This document shows positions 33,655 to 44,400 of a stretch of DNA of 64,000 nt, in pieces. The notes under the pieces are model-generated. The model had not been told where the DNA came from, did not search any database, and saw only the letters and a program-made list of their open reading frames with translations. The stretch's first letter is position 1; every line of letters begins with the position of its first letter. Source of the stretch: Carettochelys insculpta (Eukaryota > Chordata > Testudines > Carettochelyidae); the NCBI RefSeq assembly GCF_033958435.1, contig NC_134152.1:13874001-13938000 (forward strand). Direction: 5' to 3'. The translations under genes were made by a program, and so were the position numbers.

Positions 33655-33875
33655 CTTGATTACAATTTTTCTGATTTGTCAACCTTGATAACTATTTTTG
33701 GTTCTCTGTGCATTAAATATTGAGTCTATTCTGGTATGGCTATGGTTGAATAAGTGGGTCTATCCCACAAAAGTTCACCACCTAATAAATTATTTTGTTA
33801 GTCTTTAAAGTGCTACTGGACTGTTTTTTTTTTGTTTTGATAGAATATAGACTAACATGGCTATCTCTTTGTTAC
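33655..33875. repeat. Right inverted arm of the Penelope-like element plus terminal tail
   Basis: Inverse copy of the left arm up to about 33832, followed by a T-rich run and a 3' tail containing GACTAACATGGCTATCTCTT. The tail corresponds to the AGCCATGTTAGTCTG end of the short hairpin elements at 13243, 45058 and 55608. Confidence 0.82.
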
Positions 33876-33888
33876 TATGAGGCTATTA

Positions 33889-34140
33889 GTGTCATGCCAT
33901 TTTTGATGCACCAATCACATAAGCAAAGAGCCTCCATGCAAAGAGAACAGGATCTTGCATCCCCTTCTCGATTTATGTAATACATTGTAGTGAAGTTGTC
34001 AGTTAAAATTCTCACCTCATTGCAAATGTATGGCAGGAAATGCTGGCATGTATTGGACACTGCCCTGAGTTGTAGGAGGTTTATATGAAGGTTTGTTTCT
34101 TGGTGGGACCAATGTCCCTGGATTGACATGCTGCCCATGT
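33889..34140 (-). pseudogene. DIRS RNase H, N-terminal part, second copy
   Basis: The minus-strand frame gives NLLQLRAVSNTCQHFLPYI, then VRILTDNFTTMYYINREGDA and SLCMEALCLCDWCIKNGMT. The TDN-T-M-YINR-G block is the middle part of a DIRS RNase H. It runs directly into the Penelope-like insertion. The continuation is at 31796 downward. Confidence 0.78.
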
Positions 34141-34459
34141 GGGCTTCCCAGCCTATGCTGGAAGTGTCTGTAGTTATAAGGGAAGAGGGTCAGGGCTGAT
34201 GGAAGGGGACTCGCGACAGTAGATTGCTGGGCCTTGTCCACCACCGCAATGATTGTAGTACCTGAGCAGTTAAGGATATCCACTTATAGACTGTATGTCT
34301 TGTAGGCACAAAGATAGTGTAGTCTGGCATTTTGCACCACATAGGTGGTAGCAGCCATTTGGCCCATCAACTGTAGACAAGTTATTATTTGTACTGTAGG
34401 CCTGTGAATGTCGATTAATGATTGGATAGTAGGGAAGTGTTGGAGTGGTAGGTATATTA

Positions 34460-35025
34460 TCACAGTGGTAGAGTCGCAGTGAGCCCTATAAACTCTATGT
34501 TTTGTGTGGCCTTGGTTGTTGATTTCTGTAGGTTGATAATGAAACCGAGTGATTGGAAAATTTCTATAGTGATAGTTATATGAAGAACATCTGAGCGTGA
34601 ATGCCTTTTCAGTAGGCAGTCGTCTAGATAGAGAAAGATTAGGCGATGGAGGTAGGCTGATAGCACTGAAAGGATCTTTGAGAAAACCTTAGGCACTGTG
34701 GAAAGGCCGAAGGGCAGGACCTTGTATTGGAAGTTCTTTGTGGCTAGAGTAAATTGTAGGAAATGCCTGTGGACAGGGTGAATAGTTAGGTGGAAGTATG
34801 CATCTTGTAGGCCAAGGGCTGCAACCAGTCTCCGCTATCCAGCACAGTGATTATGGAGGAAATCTTAACCATCTTGAAAAACTGTTTGTGAAAGTAACGA
34901 TTTAAAGTTCTTAGGTCCAGTATGGGTCTCCATCCCCCTCTCTGTGAGGAGATATGGAGAACAGAATCCCCTCCCTCTAAAGTCATTTGTACCCGCTCCA
35001 CAGGGGTCCAATGGAGGGGAGGCAA
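34460..35025 (-). pseudogene. DIRS reverse transcriptase, second copy, degraded
   Basis: Minus-strand blocks in order: GGWRPILDLRTLNRYFHKQ (about 34945-34890), then after a frame change PKVFSKILSVLSAYLHRLIF (about 34694-34636), LYLDDCLLKRHSRSD (catalytic YLDD) and LGFIINLQKSTTKATQNIEF. The motif order is as in DIRS RTs. The middle LPFGL segment lies in a frameshifted stretch near 34700. Confidence 0.82.
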
Positions 35026-35250
35026 TCGATCTCTTGTTTCAATAGAGTCTCATGAGAGGGGTCTCTGAAGAGGGATGAGGCAGAGGGGGTAGTAGGTGGA
35101 ATAGCACAGACAGGAATGATACATCCTGCTGAAATTATGTCCAGTATCCACTTCTCTGTGGTGACACTGGACCATTGCCAGTAAAAAGGTCTTAAGTGAT
35201 GGTGGAAAAGGTGTTGAGTTAATTGCTTGTGCTGGACAGCAGGTATTGCC

Positions 35251-35470
35251 TGGGAAGGGATAGCTTAGTGGTTTGAGCACTGGCCTGCTAAACCCAGGGT
35301 TGTGAGCTTAATCCTCAGAGAGACCATTTAAGAGCCTGGGGCAAATAGATTTAAAAATAAAAAAAAATTGTCAAGGATGGTACTTGGCCCTGCCAGGAGG
35401 GCATGGGAGTGGACTCAATAACCTCCAGAGGTCCCTTCCAGCTCTATGATATGTGTATCTTTATATGTAT
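35251..35470 (+). mobile_element. tRNA-derived SINE (turtle Pol III/Cry I type)
   Basis: The 5' part has tRNA-like promoter boxes: A-box-like TAGCTTAGTGGTTTGAGCA and B-box-like GGTTGTGAGCTTAATCC. It is followed by a body with GTACTTGGCCCTGCCAGGAG and a CR1-like tail (CCTTCCAGCTCTATGATATG). This matches the layout of the turtle tRNA-Lys-derived SINE family. A second copy lies inverted at 44401-44585. It sits inside the second DIRS element. It is not a functional tRNA gene. Confidence 0.82.
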
Positions 35471-35504
35471 AAAAGTCACCAACTGAGGAGTCAAACCTGT
35501 TGCC

Positions 35505-37650
35505 TTAGAGCTGTTGCAGATGGGTTACACAGCAGCTGGTTGCACTTTCTGGACAGTCCCTGGGGTTGTCAACTTTCATCATAACCCTGTTACTGAAAGG
35601 GGTAGTTTTAGCATCTCTGGTATGCATACTATCTTCTCCTTCAATAAGGTGGGGTTTACATATCCAATGTTCTAAGCATTGCTTGAGAATCTTTGCTTGA
35701 ATGTAGGACAGTGTCAACAGTTGCAGAGAACAATTTGGTCTTATCAAATGGTAAGTCCTCAACTTTAGTTTGTAACTCTTTAGGTACACCAGAAGTTTGA
35801 AATCAGGAGACACATCCCCTAACCACTGCTGTCACCGTGGATTGTGCGGCAGTGTCAGCTATATCTAATGCCAGCTGGAACCCTGTGCAAGAAGCTGCAT
35901 AACCTTCCTGGACAATAGGTTTCAGGATTGGTTTCTTAGATTCTGGTAAGTTGTCCATCAAGGCTGTTAGTTTTGTATAATTGTCCAACTTATGGTTGGA
36001 TAAGTGTGCTGCATAATTAGCCATACGTAATAACAAAGTGGATGATGAATAGACCTTTCTCCCAAATAAGTCAAGTCTTCTAGCATCCTTGTCAGAGACA
36101 GTTGACTTATATTGTGTTGCTTTGGATCTCTATTGAGATGACTCCACCACAAGTGAATTTGATTGGAGATGGTTAAATAAAAACTCCATACCCTTTGATG
36201 GCACAAAATAATTTTTGTCTGCTGTCTTATTAGTGGCTGGGATGGAGGCTGGGGTCTACCAGATATTGTCCACAACCTCCGTTATGGCATCATCAAGTGG
36301 AATAGCAATTTTGGCCAATGTTGGGAGTCTCAAGTTCTTTAAAAGTTTATGTCGCTTTCCTTGAACCTCCGCAACTGGAATGTCCTGACTTTGAGCCACC
36401 CTTTTAAAAAGGTCCTGAAATTGTTTTAAATCATCTGGTGGGGAAATGTCACCCAGGATAACAGCTTCATACAGGGATGATGAAAAGACATCACTATGGT
36501 AAGCCTCCATTTGCTCCTACGTATGTTCTTCCATTCGTTTTTCCATTAGTTCCAAGAGGATGGCATGCATCATTTCAGACTATGCCTATGGTGGGGAGAG
36601 TTGTGGGTGTGGTTTTGGTGGAGTTCTTGATCATCTGTATTCCAAGAGATCTATCCACAGACTTACTGTAGTAGTGGTATCATTGGTGTTGGTCTCTGTG
36701 TTGGTAAGCCTGAGGGTAACAACAGAGTTGAGCATCTGGGGAGGTGGAATGAGAGAGAGTGTTTCCTATGCTCATGATGATGATAAGGGTATGGTAGGTA
36801 AGAAGGTCTGGAAGACTGTAGAAGGGAGGGAGACATTCGATGAGTATAACTATGAACATGGTGTAGCTGTTTGAGAAGAGGTGAGGTGGGTCTTAGGAAT
36901 GATGGTGTGCGGGATACAGACCATCCAGTGGCTATAGGTACAGGAGGAGAACTGTGAGATAACAGTGATTGAAGAGAGAAGGTCATCATAATAATTGACT
37001 CTGGTGATGGGCTATGGTGCTGAGTCTTGGCCTGAGCTTTTCTTGGTTCCTGCCATGAAGTGGTGCCCATCAGTACTGACTCCGGTGCCATAGTAACTGG
37101 TGCCAGCAAATCTGGTGCCATGGCCGGTGCCGGTATCATTGGTGCTGCAAGTCTCGGTGTGGATTCAGTTGTTGTCGGGGTTATAGATTGTCTTGGTGCC
37201 GTGGTGTCTTTAGTTGCCAACACCATTGAGGTTTGTGAACTCCTTGGTTCCAAGTGAGACTGATGCATTGGAGCCAGAGCCACTGGTTTCTTTGTCTTAG
37301 GCCATCTGTCCTCCTTAAGAAGTGAGGAATCTCAGCTCTCGACCGCAGTTGTCTTTCCTCCAGATAACAGGCAAAGATTGAGTGGGAGATAATCTTTTCC
37401 TCTTATGGGCAGCAGGCAAGGCTGAGGAAGCCGCTCGGCATTTCTGAGTCACTCCTGTGCCCTCAGGGGCCAGTGGATCAGAGGCAACAGGATGAAAAGC
37501 TTTATCAAAGAGAATCATTCTCAGCCTCATTTCTCTATCCTTCTGCACTCTTGCCATAAGCTTGGAGTAATGCGAACATGTCTGAGGCACGAGATTCTCC
37601 CAAACAACGAATGCATTCTGAATGGCCATCTGAGGATGGCACTAACTCCT
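35505..37650 (-). pseudogene. DIRS ORF1 (gag-like), second copy, degraded
   Basis: The N-terminal fragment (37629-37315) is rich in basic residues (AHKRKRLSP). The middle (37283-36663) is low-complexity Ser/Pro/Thr/Met-rich with repeated GTG/GGTGCC-type units in the DNA, as in the first copy's 4800-5500 part. The C-terminal part (36510-35803) contains FQDLFKRVAQSQDIPVAEVQ, NYAAHLSNHKLDNYTKLTAL and EGYAASCTGFQLALDIADTA. These parallel FQQLLRGVAQNLVVQVEEV and the QAALD block of the first DIRS copy. Several frameshifts interrupt it. Confidence 0.7.
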
Positions 37651-37861
37651 GACAAGAGTCACATTGCTTAAACCCTGCCAGGGGCATTTTAAAACAAAGA
37701 AAGTTAACTTTAATTTGAACACTTTAAGTCTTTAGAAAAATGTTATTTAATATATAGTATATTATTACTTTACTATTTTTTAACTACTGTCCAACAAACT
37801 AGAAAAGAACAACTTCTTAAAATTAGGTACAGCAATTAATAAAGAGAATTTTCTTTTCTTT

Positions 37862-38061
37862 CAGACATGCAGTTGGAGAGTGCAGGAAATGTCCATCTGC
37901 AGCTGACAGCGGTTGAGAGGAACTGGCTCAGACCAGAGTGCACATGTGACCAAAAGCACATGAAGGGCCAAGCATGCCACTGCTTTGAAAATATCTGAAC
38001 TGCAGCGCTGGGGCGAACACGACGCCTGATGTGGAGCACTCATGGAGACCACTTGAAGAAG
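37862..38061 (-). repeat. Left inverted terminal repeat of the second DIRS element
   Basis: On the minus strand it begins CTTCTTCAAGTGGTCTCC and runs through GCTCCACATCAGGCGTCGTG to CTGGTCTGAGCC. Its inverse is recognisable at 29928-30118 and its outermost part again in the ICR at 30222-30262. Confidence 0.78.
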
Positions 38062-39699
38062 GATACCCAGTTAATGTATTCAGATTTTGGAGGGACTTTC
38101 CACTATTCAGGCAAATGTTTCAGGTGATTTTTTTAGGACTGATTAAAATCACAGCTTATTCTGAATTAACACTCCAATTATGTTATGTACCTGCTTCTCA
38201 GTGAGGATCTTGAACATTATTGTGTTGGAGATGCACCAATTTTCTGTTAGTCAAAGGTCCCCTTACCCTCAAGAAAAACAGGTATCAGTTTCTTAGCTCC
38301 AGCTCCCAGAGTTCACATTTTCTGAATTTCAAATGTGTTCCCCTGAGGATTCAGGAGTTCAAATTTATGTGTTTGCATTGCTTCTTTTTTCTAGAACTTC
38401 TTGTGCACATTTGCAGCTTTCTCTATTTCTCCTTATAGCTTTAAACCCAATCAGCATGTTAACGTCATGGGAAATTGTCTTACTGTAAATATGTCAAGAG
38501 ACTAACAAGGGGGTACTACTGGAATACTATTAATCTATGTTCCATTCCTATGGTTGCCAAAGTATATCTTTCTACCCATGTTGGCCATAAGATGCTCACC
38601 AGGTAACTGGCAAGGCAGCCAGAAAGAGAGGTGGGCATAATGAGGTTAAAATAGGTCAGTGGAGACAGCACAAGGTTACAAACACCAGAACTGTAAAACA
38701 GAAACTGATGACTGCCTTTGCTACTCCTATAGAGAGGATGGAGACCACAGCCAGTGATGTCAGCATTTGGGAATTTCAGAGTTGAAGATTTCATGCCCTT
38801 ATTCTTTTAATGAACGAAAGTGGTGCCTTGTACATTCAAGTGGTGCCCTATTTTATGCGAGCGTATATGACATGACACTCTCATACTTAAGGTACCTGAG
38901 TATCAATTACTTACTGAAATTATTTAAAACAATGAATCATGACTAAAATATTTCACTTGTCCTGTTAAATGTCAATTGATATTCTATTGTTTATTAAACA
39001 GTTTGGGTATTTTTCTGTTTCCAAATACATTGTATTACAACACAGAATGTATGGTGTACAGTGCTCATGCCACATTATTTTTGCTGGCAAATGTGTGTAC
39101 TGTAAAAAATGACAAAAGAAAGAGTATATTTCAATTTATCTCATAATAGAACTATAGTGCAGTCTCTTTATCATGAAAGTGCAACTGCGCTCAGAGTAAA
39201 ACTTTAGACCTGACAAGTACATTCACTCCTTCTTCTTGTTCAGAGAATTGCTAAGACCAAAAAGTTTTGTTTACATTTACAGGAGATAATTCTATATTTG
39301 CAAGATCAACTTTCATGATAAAGAGATTGCACTACAGTGTTATGTGAGGTAAATTGAAAAAATATTATTTCAAGTGTAAATATTTTAATCGAAAATATAT
39401 AAAGTAAGCCTAGCTGCTTTATATTGTGTTTGTAAATAAAAAAATAATATTGAAAATGTAGAAAAAATCCACAAATATTTAAGTAGGTGATACTCATGTT
39501 GTTAAATAGTAGAATTCCAATTAATTTTAATCACTTCACAGCCCTAATTGTAATTCATATGAGCACAGAAATAAAATTACAGGCCTGTGAAGTGGGAACT
39601 TTGTACATGAATTTCCTGACTGATTAAATGTCACATGTCTCATAAAGATGGTACTGAATTATCTGTACTCTTGGTTCAATGTGTACTCCAAGTGTAAGA
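38062..39699. other. EMP2: EMP2 intron 2, no recognisable element
   Basis: AT-rich sequence without coding frames, terminal repeats or simple repeats that I can assign. It is bounded by the second DIRS element and a CR1 fragment. Confidence 0.5.
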
Positions 39700-40835
39700 A
39701 GTTTTTGGTGAATGTTGAGGATAACTTCCTGGTGTAAATGCTGGAGGAAGCAGCCAGGAGTCATGCTCCACTTGACCTGCTGCTCACAAACAGGGAAAAA
39801 TTAGTAGGAGAGGTAGAAGTAGGTGGCAACCTGGGCAGCAGTGACCCTCAGAGGGTTGAGTTTAGGATCTTGACAAAAGGAAGAAAGAAGACCAGCAGAA
39901 TATGGACCCTGGACTTCTGAAAAGCAGACTTTGACTCCCTCAGGGAACTAATGGGCAGGATCCCCTGGGAAGCTAATATGAAGGGGGAAAGGAGTCCAAG
40001 AGATCTGGCTGCATTTTAAAGAAGCCTTATTGAGGGTGCAGAAACAAACCATCCTGAAGTGCAGAAGGAAGAGCAAATATGGCAGGTGATCAGCTTGGCT
40101 TACAAGAGAAATCTTTGGTGAGCTCAAACACAAAAAGGAATCTCACAAGAAGTGGAAACTTCAACATATGACTAGGGAGGAGTATAAAAACATTGCTCAA
40201 GTGTGCAGATGTATAATCATAAAGGCCAAAGAAAAATCGGAGTTGTAGCTAGCAAGGGATGTGGAGGATAACAAGGAGTATTTCTTCAGGTATGTTAGCA
40301 ACAAGAAGTCAGCTAGGGAAAGTGTGGGACCCTGACTGAATGGGGAAGACAACTTAGTGACACATGATGTGGAAAGGGGTGAGGTACTCAAATGTGTTTT
40401 TTTGCCTTGGTTTTCACAAAGGCAGTTTCCAGACTGCTACACTGGGTAGCACAGGAGAAGGACATAGGCAGCTCTCAATAGTGAAAGAACAGGTTAAAGG
40501 CTATTTAGAAAAGCTAGACATGCACAAGTCCATGGGGCTGGATCAGATGCATCCAAGGGGGCTAAGAGAGTTGCCTGATATGATTGCAGAGCCACTTTAT
40601 GTTATCTTTGAAAATTCTTGGCGATAAGGGAAGATCCCAGATGACTGGATTCAGGAAAATGTAGAGCCCATCTTCAAAAAGGGGAGGAAGCAGGATCCAG
40701 GAAATTACAGACTGATCAGCCTCTCTCAGTCACTGGAAAAATCATGGAGCGGGTCCTCAAGGAATCTATTTTGAAACACTTGAAGAGAGAAAGCTAAAAC
40801 AATAAAAATGAATTCACCAAGGGAAAGTTCATAAA
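39700..40835 (+). pseudogene. CR1 LINE ORF2 fragment, degraded
   Basis: Plus-strand blocks: LLLTNREKLVGEVEVGGNLG (about 39780-39838, the end of the endonuclease domain), a linker with many frame breaks, then DMHKSMGLDQMHPRGLRELP (about 40515-40575, the usual K-GPD--HPR-L-EL start of the RT) and GRKQDPGNYRLISLS (about 40685-40725). The part after about 40835 is missing, because a separate CR1 3' end in the other orientation follows. The same segment of CR1 is seen in inverse at 3633-3813 and 8995-9130. Confidence 0.82.
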
Positions 40836-40841
40836 ATTTTA

Positions 40842-41170
40842 GGGCTGGAAGGGACTTTAGGAAGACATCTAGTCCAGCCCCCTGCCTAAAACAGGATCAA
40901 CCACAACTAATCATCCCAGCCAGGACTGTGGCAAGCCAGGATTTAAAAACCTCTAGGGATGTGCATTTCACCATCTCTCCAACCCATTCCAGTGATTCAC
41001 CACCCCCTTGGTGAAACAGTTTTTCCTAATATCCAAACTACATCTCTCCCTCTGTAGCTTAAGACCATTGCTCCTTGTCCTGCCATCCATCACTACTGAG
41101 AACAGTCTCTCTCCACCCTCCTTAGAGCCCCACTTCAGGAAGTTGAAGGCTGCTATCACATTGCAAGTGA
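40842..41170 (-). mobile_element. CR1 LINE 3' end fragment
   Basis: The minus-strand frame 41192-40968 gives RLFSVVMDGRTRSNGLKLQR, then CSLDIRKNCFTKGVVNHWNG. This is the conserved C-terminus of CR1 ORF2, followed on the same strand by the CR1 3' UTR with CTAGATGTCTTCCTAAAGTC and CCCTTCCAGCCCTA. It is a 5'-truncated insertion, tail to tail with the plus-strand CR1 piece at 39700-40835. Confidence 0.82.
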
Positions 41171-42966
41171 TTGTTATCACTTCATGATACAAATTTTTTG
41201 GAAAGCGGTTTTGGAATTAGTCACTTATTGGAGAGAATTCAGACTGGATAGTATTCTGAAATGCTTGATATTAAGTCAAGGAAGACAGACAGTTTTACAT
41301 CTGAATTAACAGGGTTTTTATGTCCTTTGTTCAAGATGAACTAAACTGGCAGTTCAATGTAATGTTTTGAATGTTGGTTTCTTATACAGTTCTTTTTCAT
41401 TATCATATTTGGCACTGTGCAAAACCAATTCAGGCAAGGACTAAAAATTGAAAAGGCAGTTCCAAATCTATACCACTCCATCTAGATGACCAAGATTACA
41501 TGCTTCTGTATAGCTAGAGGTTACTTGGGTTGCATTTGCTTGGATACTAGAATGATATTTGCACTGACATTAGGGAAATATTGACTAAAAGATGGTTAGG
41601 AAATAGGTTAGTGTTTATAAAGGAGACAACTGATAGAACTTAAATTCTTAAGATATAGTTGTAAGACTGGAAGGTACCTCATGGGTCAGAGTCCGCTGCC
41701 CTGCTGTCACAAGCAACCCCATCAAAGAAACTGCCAACATTTTGCAAACTTGAAGTTCCTGCTGATGTTGGGAGAGGAAGAGGGGAGGGAGGAGAAAAAT
41801 CTTTCTTGTATAGATTGACCATCTGATCAACACCAGTGCAGAGAACCAATGATTATTAAAAAGAAGTCAGATGAATACCTATAGCTCATTTGAGAAATAA
41901 TCAGGAAGTAAAAGATCAGTTCATCTAGAAGCAGAGACAGTTGAAAAAGAATGTTTGTGTCTGAACCAGCTTATCTGACCTTGTTAAAAACAGATAATGA
42001 AAAAACAGTTTGTACCACTAACCTAGAAGTCTGTGTGCACACTTGCCGTCTTAGAAAGAGAGTACTGTGATAAGTAACTGCAGTAGCAACAGTGGAGTGA
42101 GGGTCAACAAAGGGCAAGTTCCACGTGAAGAGCCAGACTTGTACAGAGGGAAAAAATTATGTGAAAGGACAGTAATGGGAAATATGACATTTCCACGTTA
42201 ACACCGAAACTTTGCTAAACCTTGTAGCTCAACTGACACCAACCAAGCCCAGAAGCTGCAATGTATTTCAACTTGTAGGGTGTCTTCCATGGTACGTTTT
42301 AGGCATCTTGCATAAATATTTCAATAAGCGTCTTTCCAGAAGCTTATTAAGGCCAAAAGTCTCTCCTACACAAATCATAAGTTAACTGTCTTTGCCTATG
42401 TGACATGGGTAGGAGTGCACTAGAATTTTCACCTCTCCCCAAACTCAACAATACCAAAAGCCACAACTTCTGCCTCCAAACTACAGTAGTATTTATAGAT
42501 CGCTACATTTCTTCTGTATGAAGTTCTTTCTGGGACATCTATGTAACTGGAGATCCATGGATCACATGCCATGCTTTGCTACACAGTGATGCTGAGTCAA
42601 GCATGCGGTTGTGGTATTCATTTGGATAGCCTCCTCCCAGCACAGTAACAGCAGGACGTTTCCAGTATTACGAGAAAGTGCAAGAAACCTAGCATTTCCC
42701 CATTAATTAGATCAAATATACTAAATCCTAACTCTGTCAAATGCCTAAGACCTGAAAAGCAAGTCTTCAGTTATGAGTGCACGATATAAATGCAAAATAC
42801 AAATCCTAAGAAGGGAGAGACTGAATTGCAATATTTGTTCTAAGAAGTTGCTTTTTCTGTGAATACACAGCTAGAAAAATATATAATCTGAAGCTCAGGC
42901 TCAGTATAACAAGGTAAAACCTATGGATGGCTCTGATATAGAATTTCCAGGTAGAATGAAACTTAC
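41171..42966. other. EMP2: EMP2 intron 2, mostly unassigned
   Basis: AT-rich sequence up to the splice donor of the first EMP2 coding exon. A short stretch at 41655-41760 (AAGACTGGAAGGTACCTCAT, CTGCCCTGCTGTCACAAGC) resembles an old CR1 or SINE tail but is too diverged to assign. Nothing else stands out. Confidence 0.45.
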
Positions 42967-43044
42967 ATTGTCAATGGTAGCGATGAACAACAGCGCTGCT
43001 GAAGTGATGTGAAACACAATAATGAAAGCCAGAAGAATCAGCAT
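42967..43044 (-). CDS. EMP2: EMP2 coding exon 1 (start codon, first membrane helix)
   Basis: The ATG at 43044-43042 opens MLILLAFIIVFHITSAALLF, then IATIDN, ending at a GTAAGT donor (42966-42961). The hydrophobic segment is the first transmembrane helix/signal anchor of EMP2 and differs little from the human N-terminus as I recall it. The exon also holds 33 nt of 5' UTR (43045-43077) after a TTTTTAAACAG acceptor. At least one non-coding exon must therefore lie further upstream (higher coordinates). Confidence 0.95.
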
Positions 43045-43077
43045 GCTTGCTCTGCGAAGGTTTAGCGTGTAATAAAG
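43045..43077 (-). other. EMP2: EMP2 5' UTR part of the first coding exon
   Basis: The sequence between the acceptor AG (43079-43078) and the start codon is 33 nt long with no upstream ATG. The splice acceptor shows that the gene has an upstream non-coding exon. I could not find that exon or its promoter in 43078-64000. Confidence 0.75.
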
Positions 43078-43434
43078 CTGTTTAAAAACAAGGTATTATA
43101 TAATTAGATTATACAGTAAGGAACTCAACAGTTAAAATATGAATAAGATCTAAAATAATTTGGGAAATAAGAACAGCTATTAATTACTTTCAGAGTAAGG
43201 AAATACCATGCCTACCCAAAATGTTTACTGTCCTGTATATTTTGAACCAGGATATAAAGACAAGTCTAACTAGTAGCTTTGTTCAGTCTTGTTTTAGCAC
43301 AGCATCTTGTGACAATTTCACTGGATGTACAGGATTAGATAGTTGAGTTCTTCACATCCATTCCTGTCAGAATGTGTTTTAAGGTTTTTTAACTGTGTGA
43401 ATTGGAGTGTTGCTTTTTGTATTCCAGACATTTA

Positions 43435-44145
43435 AGCTGTGTCTACACGTGCACGCTACTTCGAAGTAGCGGCACTAACTTCGAAATAGCGCCCGTCGCG
43501 GCTACACGCGTCGGGCGCTATTTCGAAGTTAACTTCGACGTTAGGCGGCGAGACGTCGAAGTCGCTAACCTCATGAGGGGATCGGAATAGCGCCCTACTT
43601 CGACGTTCAACGTCGAAGTAGGGACCATGTAGACGATCCGCGTCCCGCAACGTCGAAATTGCCGGGTCCTCCATGGCGGCCATCAGCTGGGGGGTTGAGA
43701 GATGCTCTCTCTCCAGCCCCTGCGGGGCTCTATGGTCACCGTGGGCAGCAGCCCTTAGCCCAGGGCTTCTGGCTGCTGCTGCGGCAGCTGGGGATCCATG
43801 CTGCAGGCACAGGGTCTGCAACCAGTTGTCAGCTCTGTGTATCTTGTGTTGTTTAGTGCAACTGTGTCTGGGAGGGGCCCTTTAAGGGAGCGGCTTGCTG
43901 TTGAGTCCTCCCTGCGACCCTGTCTGCAGCTGTGCCTGGCACCCTTATTTCGATGTGTGCTACTTTGGCGTGTAGACGTACCCTCGCAGCGCCTATTTCG
44001 ATGTGGTGCCGTGCAACGTCGAAGTTGAACATCGACGTTGCCAGCCCTGGAGGACGTGTAGACGTTATTCATCGAAATAGCCTATTTCGATGTTGCTACA
44101 TCGAAATAAGCTATTTCGATGTTGGCTTCACGTGTAGATGTAGCC
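43435..44145. mobile_element. Non-autonomous Harbinger derivative (711 bp) with TTA target duplication
   Basis: It begins AGCTGTGTCTACACGTGC and ends CACGTGTAGATGTAGCC, flanked by TTA at 43432-43434 and 44146-44148, the 3-bp duplication expected for Harbinger elements. The inside is nearly the same as 13715-14424 and corresponds to the two flanks of the Harbinger A element (14672-19215) joined with the genes deleted. The repeated CTTCGAAGT-, ATTTCGATGT- and CGACGTT-type units near both ends form local inverted repeats. Confidence 0.88.
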
Positions 44146-44400
44146 TTACTGTCCTACCCTTACTGAGTGACATACTGTTTCACAGAATTTCCTAGATACA
44201 CACACATTTCTTATTTTCTCTCTGGGGTTTCAAATATCTTTACTTTTAGGAAAGTTAGTATTTTAAAAACCAAGAGTGAAATCATGGCCCTACTGAAGAC
44301 AAAGCAGTCCTGGTAATAGGATTAAAACAGAGAAAGGATTTCCTCAGAAAGGAAGAAATATTGGATTCAAAAGGCTCCTGTTGCCACTCACACATACTTA

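Larger units (their letters stand above)
31797..33875 (+). mobile_element. Penelope-like retroelement (PLE) with inverted terminal arms
   Basis: Inserted in the second DIRS element and flanked by a perfect 13-bp duplication TATGAGGCTATTA (31784-31796 and 33876-33888). It encodes RT and GIY-YIG endonuclease regions on the plus strand. Its two ends are long inverse copies of each other (31797-31978 and about 33655-33832), an arrangement known for some PLEs. The ORF is broken, the RT active site is altered, and a hairpin MITE lies in the 3' part. Confidence 0.87.
29928..38061 (-). mobile_element. Second DIRS-type retrotransposon (minus strand), invaded by other elements
   Basis: On the minus strand the order is left terminal repeat (38061-37862), ORF1 (37650-35505), RT (35025-34460), RNase H (34138 down to about 31700, interrupted), recombinase (about 31250-30600), internal complementary region (30262-30159), right terminal repeat (30118-29928). 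It carries a Penelope-like insertion (31797-33875) and a SINE (35251-35470). Without these it would be about 5.8 kb. It belongs to a different DIRS family from the copy at 3814: the terminal repeats and proteins differ widely. All ORFs are broken, but the RT box YLDD is kept. Confidence 0.87.

Noticed and set aside
31797..33875. CRISPR-like or tandem repeat array
   Set aside because: The repeats are two long inverted arms of one element, not short direct repeats with unique spacers.
35260..35330. tRNA gene
   Set aside because: The tRNA-like boxes belong to a SINE with a CR1-like tail. The cloverleaf is not intact, and an inverted second copy exists at 44401-44585.
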